Shown here in pieces: positions 1-6,030 of a stretch of 23,887 nucleotides of DNA. The first letter of the stretch is position 1, and each line of letters starts with the position of its first letter. Made by a program: the position numbers and the translations under genes. The notes beneath the pieces were generated by a model that saw only the letters and a list, made by a program, of their open reading frames with translations, had not been told where the DNA came from and made no database searches. The DNA lies in contig JBCBAP010000053.1 in the NCBI GenBank assembly GCA_038532435.1, forward strand, positions 1 through 23,887, read 5' to 3'. This stretch comes from JBCBAP01 sp038532435. Lineage in GTDB: Bacteria > Pseudomonadota > Alphaproteobacteria > Rhodobacterales > Rhodobacteraceae.

Positions 1-89
1 CCCGCATCCGGGTGAGAGATGATGGCAAAGGTCCGCCGCCGCGCAATCTCGGGCGGCAGGTCTGGGGAATTGTGAGCGCGATCCAACAT
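1..89 (-). CDS. prfC: Peptide chain release factor 3, N-terminal fragment (runs off the window)
   Basis: Only the first 29 codons lie in the window, read on the minus strand from the ATG at 89-87. The peptide includes ARRRTFAIISHPDA, the start of the G1/P-loop region of RF3-type translational GTPases, where HPDAGKTT is expected to follow just outside the window. RF3 recycles RF1 and RF2 from the ribosome after peptide release. The usual RF3 start, a few residues before a DLPPEIARRRTFAIISHPDAG-like segment, fits this ATG. No clear Shine-Dalgarno sequence is visible. The pentapeptide-repeat gene on the same strand ends only 38 bp upstream, so the two could be cotranscribed. The identification rests on a short but very characteristic segment recognised from family knowledge. 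Confidence 0.85.
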   Translation of the reverse strand, partial: MLDRAHNSPDLPPEIARRRTFAIISHPDA

Positions 90-127
90 GGGGCGGATAT
101 AGCCGTGCAGTAAGACCAGGAAAACCC

Positions 128-1600
128 CTACTTGAAGAGCTGAATGAGCGCGAACGCCACCGCTGCGAGAGGTGCGTAGACCCTGGCCGCCGTCTCTAGT
201 CCGGCAGGCGGTCTCATGACGGCCTTGTAGATGCGGTCAGCCAGTGCAGCGAAGGACGCGATCATTTTCCTTTCCGCAAGGTTCTCGTCTTCGTCATCCC
301 AGATGTAGCGAGTCATGTCCCAGACCACGTCGGGGACTTCTGGGCCTATCAGTGCCCGCGTCTCGTCTGAAAGGACTTCGCTGACGAAGGCGCGTGTCTT
401 TTCGCGAGCGTCATCCAATATGTCATCGGTTACCAATCTGGCATGTTCCGGATCGTCGATTTCATCAAGAACGCCGTAGAGCTTCAGAAGTTTTGCGCCC
501 TCCAGCATAAATTCATGGAACATCGCCTGATCGACGTCGGACAATGCATCTGTTGATTGATTGAGCTGAAGGCGGCCGAGGGACTTCAAGTTGAACTTAA
601 TGACGACGATCAGAACAATACCGTTCGTTTTGCAGACTTCATTCCGAATGGCTTCAAAGAGAACGGCGACATCACCGGTTAGTGCACTTGTATTCTCAGT
701 CGCATTTGCCCTGATTGAGTTTGCGATTTGACCCGCGATCGCGCCCACAGCTTCGAGTTGAGCCATTTGTGCGGCTGGATCAACTGGCGGATGGAACCGC
801 CGCGGTGTTGGGTTGAGAGCTTCGAGGTTCGGCAGAGTGGAAAGCTTGCCGTCTTCGCTCCAGCGCACATCGACCGGTGCCGTGACCAGATCTAGGCGGG
901 ATGATCTTCGCAAATCCGATGCTGGAACGCGGTCTTTAAATGGCAGCTCGACTTGTTGACTTACGTCTGGCCAGTGTTTGGGGCGGGTGAGGCCATCGGG
1001 GAGGATGGTGCCGGTGTCGCCGTCCATCGTGTCGAGTTGGTCTTGGGTCAGGAACCGTGTTCGTGATAAATCCGTAAACTCGGGGGTGCCGACATAGTGT
1101 GTACCCACCCCCGAGTTTACGGATTTGACGACCGCCCCCCCGAGGTCCGCCCCCTCGAGGTCCGCCCCCCCGAGGTTCGCCCCCCTGAGGTTCGCCCCCC
1201 CGAGGTCCGCCGCCAGGAGGTCCGCCCCCCTGAGGATCGCCCCCCCGAGGTTCGCCCCCCCGAGGTTCGCCCCCCCGAGGTTCGCCCCCCCGAGGTTCGC
1301 CCCCGCGAGGTTCGCCTCCACGAGGTTCGCCCTCCCGAGGTCCGCCCCCTCGAGGTCCGCCCCCCCGAGGTCCGCCCCCCTGAGGTTTGCCCCCCTGAGG
1401 TTTGCCCCCCCGGGGTCCGCCTTGGCTAACGGGATGCGCTGGTTTTTTGTGTTGATGCCGGCTTTGATAAAAGCTTGGCGCAGGCTTGGGGTTTCATCGT
1501 CGAGGGAGAGGTCGGGGCGGATGTCCGGGTTTTCTTTGCGCCACTGGTTCCAGGCTTCGACGCCTTCGAGGAGTTTTGCGACATGATCGAGGTTGGCCAT
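128..1600 (-). CDS. Pentapeptide-repeat protein with long C-terminal domain and terminal hydrophobic segment
   Basis: 490 residues from the ATG at 1600-1598. Order of parts: an N-terminal module (about 1-60, with VEAWNQWRKENPDIRPDLS), then 19 consecutive pentapeptides of A(N/D)LxG type (about 61-155), expected to fold as a right-handed quadrilateral beta helix. A non-repeat patch (156-183) follows, encoded by a DNA inverted repeat, then a cap motif beginning LTQDQLDTMDGD (184-211). The long C-terminal region (212-490) has no domain I recognise. It contains a hydrophobic stretch near 328-336 (IVLIVVIKF) and ends in a probable membrane segment (about 475-489, APLAAVAFALIQLF). Function is unknown. 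Pentapeptide proteins range from gyrase-binding DNA mimics to signalling scaffolds, and nothing here decides between these. The repeat codons are strongly biased to GGG GGG, giving G7 runs on the coding strand. Confidence 0.85.
   Translation of the reverse strand: MANLDHVAKLLEGVEAWNQWRKENPDIRPDLSLDDETPSLRQAFIKAGINTKNQRIPLAKADPGGANLRGANLRGADLGGADLEGADLGRANLVEANLAGANLGGANLGGANLGGANLGGAILRGADLLAADLGGANLRGANLGGADLEGADLGGAVVKSVNSGVGTHYVGTPEFTDLSRTRFLTQDQLDTMDGDTGTILPDGLTRPKHWPDVSQQVELPFKDRVPASDLRRSSRLDLVTAPVDVRWSEDGKLSTLPNLEALNPTPRRFHPPVDPAAQMAQLEAVGAIAGQIANSIRANATENTSALTGDVAVLFEAIRNEVCKTNGIVLIVVIKFNLKSLGRLQLNQSTDALSDVDQAMFHEFMLEGAKLLKLYGVLDEIDDPEHARLVTDDILDDAREKTRAFVSEVLSDETRALIGPEVPDVVWDMTRYIWDDEDENLAERKMIASFAALADRIYKAVMRPPAGLETAARVYAPLAAVAFALIQLFK
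1068..1126. repeat. Perfect 21-bp inverted repeat with 17-bp spacer inside the pentapeptide gene
   Basis: The left arm at 1068-1088 (begins aaatccgtaaactcg) and the right arm at 1106-1126 (ends gagtttacggattt) are exact reverse complements over 21 bp, separated by 17 bp (1089-1105). It lies just after the pentapeptide array and encodes residues 159-179. On the coding strand the reading frame is KSVNSGV, then GTHYVG from the spacer, then TPEFTDLS. It can form a long, stable hairpin in DNA or mRNA. No T-tract follows, so it does not look like a terminator. Confidence 0.95.
1136..1420 (-). repeat. 15-bp tandem repeat array encoding 19 pentapeptides
   Basis: The DNA repeats every 15 bp inside the pentapeptide gene. 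Three copies at 1247-1261, 1262-1276 and 1277-1291 are identical (plus-strand unit gaggttcgccccccc), and the copy at 1292-1306 differs by one base. Most units carry runs of six or seven C on the plus strand (G on the coding strand). The array is protein-coding and in frame throughout. Confidence 0.9.
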
Positions 1601-1665
1601 GGGACCTCTTAAATCGCCTTAAGCTACTCGGACAGCTTGGGCGGTTTGCGAGGCTGGGGCAAGGG

Positions 1666-2466
1666 TTAGCCCGTGCGGCCCTCGAGGAACGCGCGGGTGG
1701 CCGGGTGCTCGGCGTTGGTGAAAATCTGCTCGGTGGGGCCGACCTCCAGAAGCGCGCCGAGGCGGAAGAAGGCGACGCGGTCGCTCACCCGCCGGGCCTG
1801 GGCCATGGAGTGGGTGATGATGACGATGCTCACACGCGCCGCCAGGTCGGTCATCAGCTTCTCGATCTTCTCCGTCGCCACCGGATCGATGGAGCCGCAG
1901 GGCTCGTCCATAAGCAGGACCTGGGGGTTCGTCGACAGGGCCCGCGCGATGCAGAGCCGCTGCTGCTGCCCGCCGGAGAGCTCTAGGCCGGAGACACCGA
2001 GCCTGTCCTTGACCTCGTCCCACAGATGCGCCGCGCGCAGGCAGGCCTCCACGTGCGCATCCGTCTCCTCCCGCCCCGCGACGAGGCTGTGGAGCCGGGC
2101 GCCGTAGGCCACATTGTCGTAGACGGACCAGGCGAACGGGTTCGGCTTTTGCGCCACCCAGCCGAACCGGCGGCGGTGGAGCGGCGGGTCGACCTCCGGC
2201 CCGTGGATGTCTGCGCCCTCGTAGCGGATCGTGCCGGTGATGCGCACGCCGCGGGTATGGTCGTGCATCCGGTTGAGGCACTTGAGCGCCGTCGACTTGC
2301 CGCAGCCCGACGGGCCGATGAAGGCCAGGATCTCCCGCGGGAAGAGCTCGAAGCTCACGTCGCGCAGCGCCTGCGTGTCGCCGTACCAGAGGCTCAGCCG
2401 CTCCACGGTCATGCGGGGCGGGGCGGTGGTCAGGTCCGTGCAGGGTGCGTGTTCGGTGTCAAACAT
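1666..2466 (-). CDS. pstB: PstB-type phosphate ABC transporter ATP-binding protein (orphan)
   Basis: 266 residues from the ATG at 2466-2464, which is preceded on the minus strand by AAAGGGACCGGAG. An upstream extension of the frame to 2718 runs into the terminator region and is not credible. Visible motifs are Walker A GPSGCGKST (51-59), a Q-loop with the PstB-typical QKPNPFAWSVYDN segment (106-118), signature LSGGQ (163-167), Walker B LLMDEP (184-189) and the switch His (about 219). Length fits PstB (250-265). PstB powers high-affinity phosphate import with PstA, PstC and PstS, but none of these, nor phoU, lies alongside. The D-loop region reads CGSIDP where SALDP is usual. Either this is a second PstB serving permeases encoded elsewhere or a PstB-like ATPase with another partner. 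Confidence 0.8.
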   Translation of the reverse strand: MFDTEHAPCTDLTTAPPRMTVERLSLWYGDTQALRDVSFELFPREILAFIGPSGCGKSTALKCLNRMHDHTRGVRITGTIRYEGADIHGPEVDPPLHRRRFGWVAQKPNPFAWSVYDNVAYGARLHSLVAGREETDAHVEACLRAAHLWDEVKDRLGVSGLELSGGQQQRLCIARALSTNPQVLLMDEPCGSIDPVATEKIEKLMTDLAARVSIVIITHSMAQARRVSDRVAFFRLGALLEVGPTEQIFTNAEHPATRAFLEGRTG

Positions 2467-2549
2467 CTCCGGTCCCTTTCGTTGTGGTGCGGGGCCAGTG
2501 TGCCGCCGGGACGGGGCGGGGCGTTTGACATGGATCATGGGGGTCCGGA

Positions 2550-2567
2550 TTGTCACGGAACCTTCAT
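2550..2567 (+). promoter_or_regulatory. Possible Pho-box-like pair upstream of pstB (weak)
   Basis: TTGTCAC, 4 bp, then CCTTCAT, spaced like the two 7-bp halves of the PhoB box (consensus CTGTCAT); each half matches 5 of 7 positions. It lies about 85-100 bp upstream of the pstB start, but the half-sites read on the strand opposite to pstB, which weakens the case. Confidence 0.2.
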
Positions 2568-2569
2568 GG

Positions 2570-2612
2570 CGCTGAAAACCGACGCGGGCGCAGGGAACTC
2601 CCTGCGCCCGCG
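2570..2612 (-). terminator. Rho-independent terminator after the PilJ-type gene
   Basis: A perfect 13-bp GC-rich stem (2583-2595 with 2600-2612) with a 4-base loop. Reading on the minus strand, it is followed by GTCGGTTTTC. It lies between the stop of the PilJ-type gene (2690) and the pstB start (2466), so it should end transcription of the former and insulate pstB. Confidence 0.75.
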
Positions 2613-2649
2613 CGCGCCTCAGCCGGGCCGAAGCCTGGCGGGCCTGGTT

Positions 2650-2683
2650 CCTGTCCGCGGACGTACCCCCCGGAGCGGACAGG
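2650..2683. repeat. 9-bp inverted repeat immediately after the PilJ-type gene
   Basis: CCTGTCCGC (2650-2658) and GCGGACAGG (2675-2683) form a 9-bp stem with a 16-base loop, 7 bp past the stop codon of the upstream minus-strand gene. There is no T-tract. It may protect the mRNA 3' end or act together with the terminator further along. Confidence 0.6.
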
Positions 2684-2689
2684 CTCCCC

Positions 2690-3592
2690 CTAGCTCGTGT
2701 GCGACTGCTGGGCCGCAAGCATCTTCACCGCCTTGTTCATCTCCACGAGGAAGACGTCCGTGCCGACCGCGAAGGCCTCAAGATCCGTAAGGCTGACCGC
2801 ACCCCCCGATGCGATGGTCGCCGCGACGTAGCGGATCGGCTGCCAGACGCTCTGCGCCTTGGTGAGTTGGCCCGCGATCTCCGCCGTCGGCGGGGTCGGG
2901 ATGCCGGCGATGGGCATGCCTTCGATGAACGCGGTCAGCGAGGTTTCGAAGAGCTTAAGCGTTGCGGCTAGCTCCGCCTTGTTCTCAGCCAGATCGGTGC
3001 CGCGGGCGACGAGGCAGACCTCCTTGGAGAGCTTCTGGCTCAGCATCCGCTGGCGACCGTAAAGGTCGATCAGGATGGTGTCGCCGACACCGCTGTCGCC
3101 CAGGTGAGACGCGTAGGCACCCCGCATTTCCGCCACGAGATCGTTCGCCCGCTTGCGGACCTCAAGCGTCAGGCCCATGGCCCGCTCGAAGCTGTGCTCA
3201 TCAACGATGTGCCCGGCGAGCGCAGTTTCGTAGGTCGCGCCCAGCGGACCCCAGAGCAGGTCGACCTGATCCCACTGACGCGCAACGGATTCGGACGCTT
3301 CCTCGAAGAGGTTCTGCGAGGGATCCCCATCGCGGAACCCGCGGTGCGTCTGGGCGAAAAGGTCCATTGCCTTCTGCAGCTTGGCAGCGCTTTCGAGCGG
3401 CGTGACGTTGGAACGGGCGAAACAGAAATACTTCGCCATACGTTCAAGCAGCATGCGCTGTCGGCCCGCCACGTCGATACGGACGGCGACGGTCTCCGCC
3501 GTCATGTCGACCTGCTGGGCAGCGACGGGAAGCGGTGCAGTTGTGGACAGGGAAGCGGCCACGACGAGGGCGGCTTGTGCGAGGTTGCGCAT
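2690..3592 (-). CDS. Secreted protein with two PilJ/NarX-type sensor modules
   Basis: 300 residues from the ATG at 3592-3590, with AAGGA eight bases upstream. Residues 1-25 form a Sec signal peptide (hydrophobic AALVVAASL, cleavage near VAA-QQ). The mature part holds two copies of a helical module, each with GRQRML (43-48 and 179-184) followed by a Cys exactly 14 residues after the Gly (C57 and C193). This matches the N-terminal domain of type IV pilus chemotaxis transducers and nitrate sensors (PilJ_N type). There is no transmembrane signalling, HAMP or kinase domain, so it is a free periplasmic protein. Its ligand is unknown. A strong terminator separates it from pstB, so joint transcription is unlikely. 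Module assignment is from recognised motifs; function is inferred. Confidence 0.8.
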   Translation of the reverse strand: MRNLAQAALVVAASLSTTAPLPVAAQQVDMTAETVAVRIDVAGRQRMLLERMAKYFCFARSNVTPLESAAKLQKAMDLFAQTHRGFRDGDPSQNLFEEASESVARQWDQVDLLWGPLGATYETALAGHIVDEHSFERAMGLTLEVRKRANDLVAEMRGAYASHLGDSGVGDTILIDLYGRQRMLSQKLSKEVCLVARGTDLAENKAELAATLKLFETSLTAFIEGMPIAGIPTPPTAEIAGQLTKAQSVWQPIRYVAATIASGGAVSLTDLEAFAVGTDVFLVEMNKAVKMLAAQQSHTS

Positions 3593-3655
3593 GTGAGTGG
3601 TCCTTACTTTTTTGTTACTCGAAGTGCTTTGACCGCTTCAGATGGCTGGTTATTT

Positions 3656-3673
3656 GCGGCGCAATTGTGCCGC
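3656..3673. promoter_or_regulatory. Imperfect 18-bp palindrome in divergent spacer
   Basis: GCGGC-G-CAATTG-T-GCCGC is a palindrome with one mismatched pair, placed in the AT-richer divergent spacer (3593-3882) between the PilJ-type gene and the SDR gene. Its place and symmetry suit an operator for a dimeric regulator. No regulator gene is adjacent. Confidence 0.3.
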
Positions 3674-3882
3674 TGCAAGTCATATTCTGCCGAATTTGTA
3701 TATTGACGTAGGTGCAACTTGTTCTAACAGCGTATTTAGATGTGAAGTAATATAACCTTCATCAACCGTTTCAAACATATACCCCGACGCACTCCTCTCA
3801 AAGGTTAGTGGGGCGGCGACTCGCTTGGACTGCCCGCCGAAGCGTGTATGGCTGGACCCGACACACGACACGGGAGGATTCG

Positions 3883-4662
3883 ATGGATCTGGGTATCAGG
3901 GGCAAGCGCGCGATTGTCTGCGCGGGGTCGAAGGGCCTGGGACGGGGCTGCGCCGAGGCATTGGCCGAGGCAGGTGTCGATCTCGTCATCAACGCGCGCA
4001 CGCCCGGCCCGCTCGAGGCGACGGCGGAGGAGATCCGGGCCCGCTATCAGGTTCAGGTCGCAACGGTCGCGTGTGACATCACGACGGCGGAGGGCAGGGC
4101 GGAGGTGCTCGCCGCTGCCGGGACCGTCGACATCCTGGTGAACAATGCGGGTGGCCCGCCGCCGGGGCTCTGGTCAGACTGGGACGAGGGCGACTTTCAG
4201 GCGGCGGTGAACGCAAACATGATCACGCCGATCATGATGATCAAGGCACTGCTGCCCGGCATGATGGAGCAGGGGTGGGGACGGATCGTCAATATCACGT
4301 CCCAGTCGGTCAAGGCGCCGATCCCCCAGCTTGGCCTGTCGAATTCGGCCCGGGCCGGTCTCACGGGTTATGTCGCCGGGACATCCCGCCAGGTGGCCCC
4401 AAACGGGGTGACGATCAACAACCTGCTGCCCGGCATACATGCGACGGATCGGGCCGATGCGCTCGATGGAGCCGTCGTCGCGGCAGAGGGGATCACGATG
4501 GAGGAGGCCCGCACGCGGCGCGCGGGAACGATCCCGGCACGCCGCTATGGCACTTCGGCGGAGTTCGGGCAGACCTGCGCGTTTCTCTGTTCCCAGCACG
4601 CAGGCTTCATCGTCGGTCAGAACATCCTTGCGGACGGGGGAGCAACCAACGCGACGATCTGA
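3883..4662 (+). CDS. SDR-family protein with replaced catalytic Tyr/Lys
   Basis: 259 residues from the ATG at 3883, with GGGAGGA eight bases upstream; the frame extends further 5' but without a ribosome site. It has the Rossmann fold of short-chain dehydrogenases: a dinucleotide motif AGSKGLGRG (14-22), D64, NNAG (87-90), and a C-terminal GQNILADGG (245-253). Ser140 is at the place of the catalytic Ser, but the YxxxK motif 13 residues later reads SNSAR (153-157), so Tyr is replaced by Ser and Lys by Arg. The first Gly of the nucleotide motif is also shifted. A subgroup of beta-ketoacyl-ACP-reductase-like SDRs with such imperfect motifs is known. Oxidoreductase activity is therefore doubtful and the substrate is unknown. 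It converges on the DmdA-like gene, 17 bp away. Confidence 0.85.
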   Translation: MDLGIRGKRAIVCAGSKGLGRGCAEALAEAGVDLVINARTPGPLEATAEEIRARYQVQVATVACDITTAEGRAEVLAAAGTVDILVNNAGGPPPGLWSDWDEGDFQAAVNANMITPIMMIKALLPGMMEQGWGRIVNITSQSVKAPIPQLGLSNSARAGLTGYVAGTSRQVAPNGVTINNLLPGIHATDRADALDGAVVAAEGITMEEARTRRAGTIPARRYGTSAEFGQTCAFLCSQHAGFIVGQNILADGGATNATI

Positions 4663-4670
4663 GCGTTGGT
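4645..4670. terminator. Hairpin between convergent genes (possible bidirectional terminator)
   Basis: ACCAACGC (4645-4652) and GCGTTGGT (4663-4670) form an 8-bp perfect stem spanning the SDR stop codon, just before the end of the convergent DmdA-like gene. No T-tract is seen on either side, so termination would be weak or Rho-assisted. Confidence 0.4.
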
Positions 4671-4679
4671 CGCGCGCCG

Positions 4680-5783
4680 CTAGAGGAACGGCAGCTCGAC
4701 GAAGCTCACATCGACCGTGCCCGTGGACATAAGCGCCTGAGCGGTGTCCCCGGGCTGGCACTCGACGGAGACCAGCGCCATGCCGATGTTCCGCTTCAGC
4801 CGGGGGGACCAGGCGGCGGAGGTGATCTTGCCCACCACCTCGCTGTCGCGCGTCAGGGTGAACCACGCATCATACCGGTCGAGCATGGGCCCCTCCGGTA
4901 AAAGAACGCCGAGCTGGTGCCTGCTCGCGCCCTTTGACGCGATGCCCCGCAGCGCCTCGATCCCCACCGTGCTGTCGGGGAGCTGCAGGTCCACAAACCG
5001 GCCCATGCGCACTTCGTAGGGGTTGCAGCGGCTGTCCGTGTCCGCGCCGTAGGAAAGCAGGCCGCTTTCCACACGCTCGGACTGGTTCGGAGCACCCGGG
5101 CCGATGCCGAAGGGCTTTCCCGCTTCCTTCACAAGGTTCCACAGGTGTGTCCCCTGGGACGGGTCGGAGAGATAAAGTTCGTAGCCACCCTGTTTCGACC
5201 AGCCCGAACGGGCCAGGAAGAGGTGGATGCCCTCGATCTCCGTTTCCTGAAACCAGAAGAGTTTGATGTCTCGGACCCAGTCGCCGAACAGGCTTGCGAT
5301 CACATCTTCCGCTTTCGGCCCCTGCACTGCGAGCGGGGCGATCTGCGCTTCGAACACCTGAACGTCGAACTTGCGTTCCGCCGCGATTGCCCGGGCCCAG
5401 AGCAGCAGATCGCTGTCCGCGATGGACAGCCAATACCGGTCCTCCGCGAGCTTGAGCGCGATGGGGTCGTTGATCAGGATCCCGTCATGATCGCAAATCG
5501 CCACGTAGCGGCCCTGACCGATCTTACATTTGGTCATGTCCCGGGGCATAAGCGCCTGCGCGAGCGCCGCTGCGTCCGGCCCGGCAAGCTCGATCTGGCG
5601 TTCCACCGCCACATCCCACATCGAAACACCCTCGATGATCCGCCAGTACTCCGCCTCTGGATCGCCGTAGGATGTGGGCATGTACATCCGGTTATAGGTC
5701 GAGAAGGCTTTGACCCCCTCCGCCTGCGTCGCATCGAAGTACGGGCTGCGGCGGATCCGTGTCCCCATAGCGATTTGATACAT
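4680..5783 (-). CDS. Aminomethyltransferase (GcvT-fold) protein resembling DMSP demethylase DmdA
   Basis: 367 residues from the ATG at 5783-5781, with GGAGG eight bases upstream. The whole length matches the folate-binding GcvT/DmdA fold, with segments typical of the DmdA branch: SMWDVAVERQIELAGPDA (54-71), YWLSIADSDLLLWA (117-130), LAVQGPKAEDV (151-161), ARSGWSKQGGYELYL (191-205) and ERVESGLLSYG (236-246). DmdA transfers a methyl group from dimethylsulfoniopropionate to tetrahydrofolate, and its usual length (about 365) fits. GcvT-type relatives acting on other methylated amines look similar, and I cannot confirm the substrate-binding residues from memory, so the exact substrate is open. It is divergent from a symporter/ABC-ATPase pair, which may import its substrate. 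Confidence 0.75.
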   Translation of the reverse strand: MYQIAMGTRIRRSPYFDATQAEGVKAFSTYNRMYMPTSYGDPEAEYWRIIEGVSMWDVAVERQIELAGPDAAALAQALMPRDMTKCKIGQGRYVAICDHDGILINDPIALKLAEDRYWLSIADSDLLLWARAIAAERKFDVQVFEAQIAPLAVQGPKAEDVIASLFGDWVRDIKLFWFQETEIEGIHLFLARSGWSKQGGYELYLSDPSQGTHLWNLVKEAGKPFGIGPGAPNQSERVESGLLSYGADTDSRCNPYEVRMGRFVDLQLPDSTVGIEALRGIASKGASRHQLGVLLPEGPMLDRYDAWFTLTRDSEVVGKITSAAWSPRLKRNIGMALVSVECQPGDTAQALMSTGTVDVSFVELPFL

Positions 5784-6030
5784 CGGGTCATCCTCCGGTC
5801 TGGCGTGGTTACGCTCTTATTGTCTGACATTTTGCTTCTACCTGTGGGCCGGGCGGCTGCGCGCCTCGAAACGACGCCTTGTTGGTCGTTTTCCGCAGAT
5901 CCGTTGAGGCGGGGAACTGCCACCGGGTTCGCATCTGTTCACAACGGCGTCAGGCGGGCTGGCGGGGGCAGGGGGTGTCCGATAACGGGAAAGGCACCTT
6001 GTCCCTTGCCCCGATCCGAAAGGTCCCTCC

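Noticed and set aside
1136..1420. Tandem repeats as a CRISPR array
   Set aside because: The period is 15 bp with no unique spacers, and the array is in frame inside a protein-coding gene.
1097..1586. Plus-strand open frames rich in Arg/Pro repeats (110 and 153 residues)
   Set aside because: They are the antisense of the 15-bp pentapeptide array, and their repetitive make-up comes only from that DNA period. The minus-strand reading gives a proper pentapeptide helix.
3680..3871. Small minus-strand open frame (63 residues) in the divergent spacer
   Set aside because: It starts with GTG, has no ribosome site and no recognisable features, and lies in a likely promoter region.
5784..6030. Riboswitch (glycine or SAM type) in the divergent spacer between the DmdA-like gene and the symporter
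   Set aside because: No conserved core sequences or paired stems of these classes were recognised on either strand.
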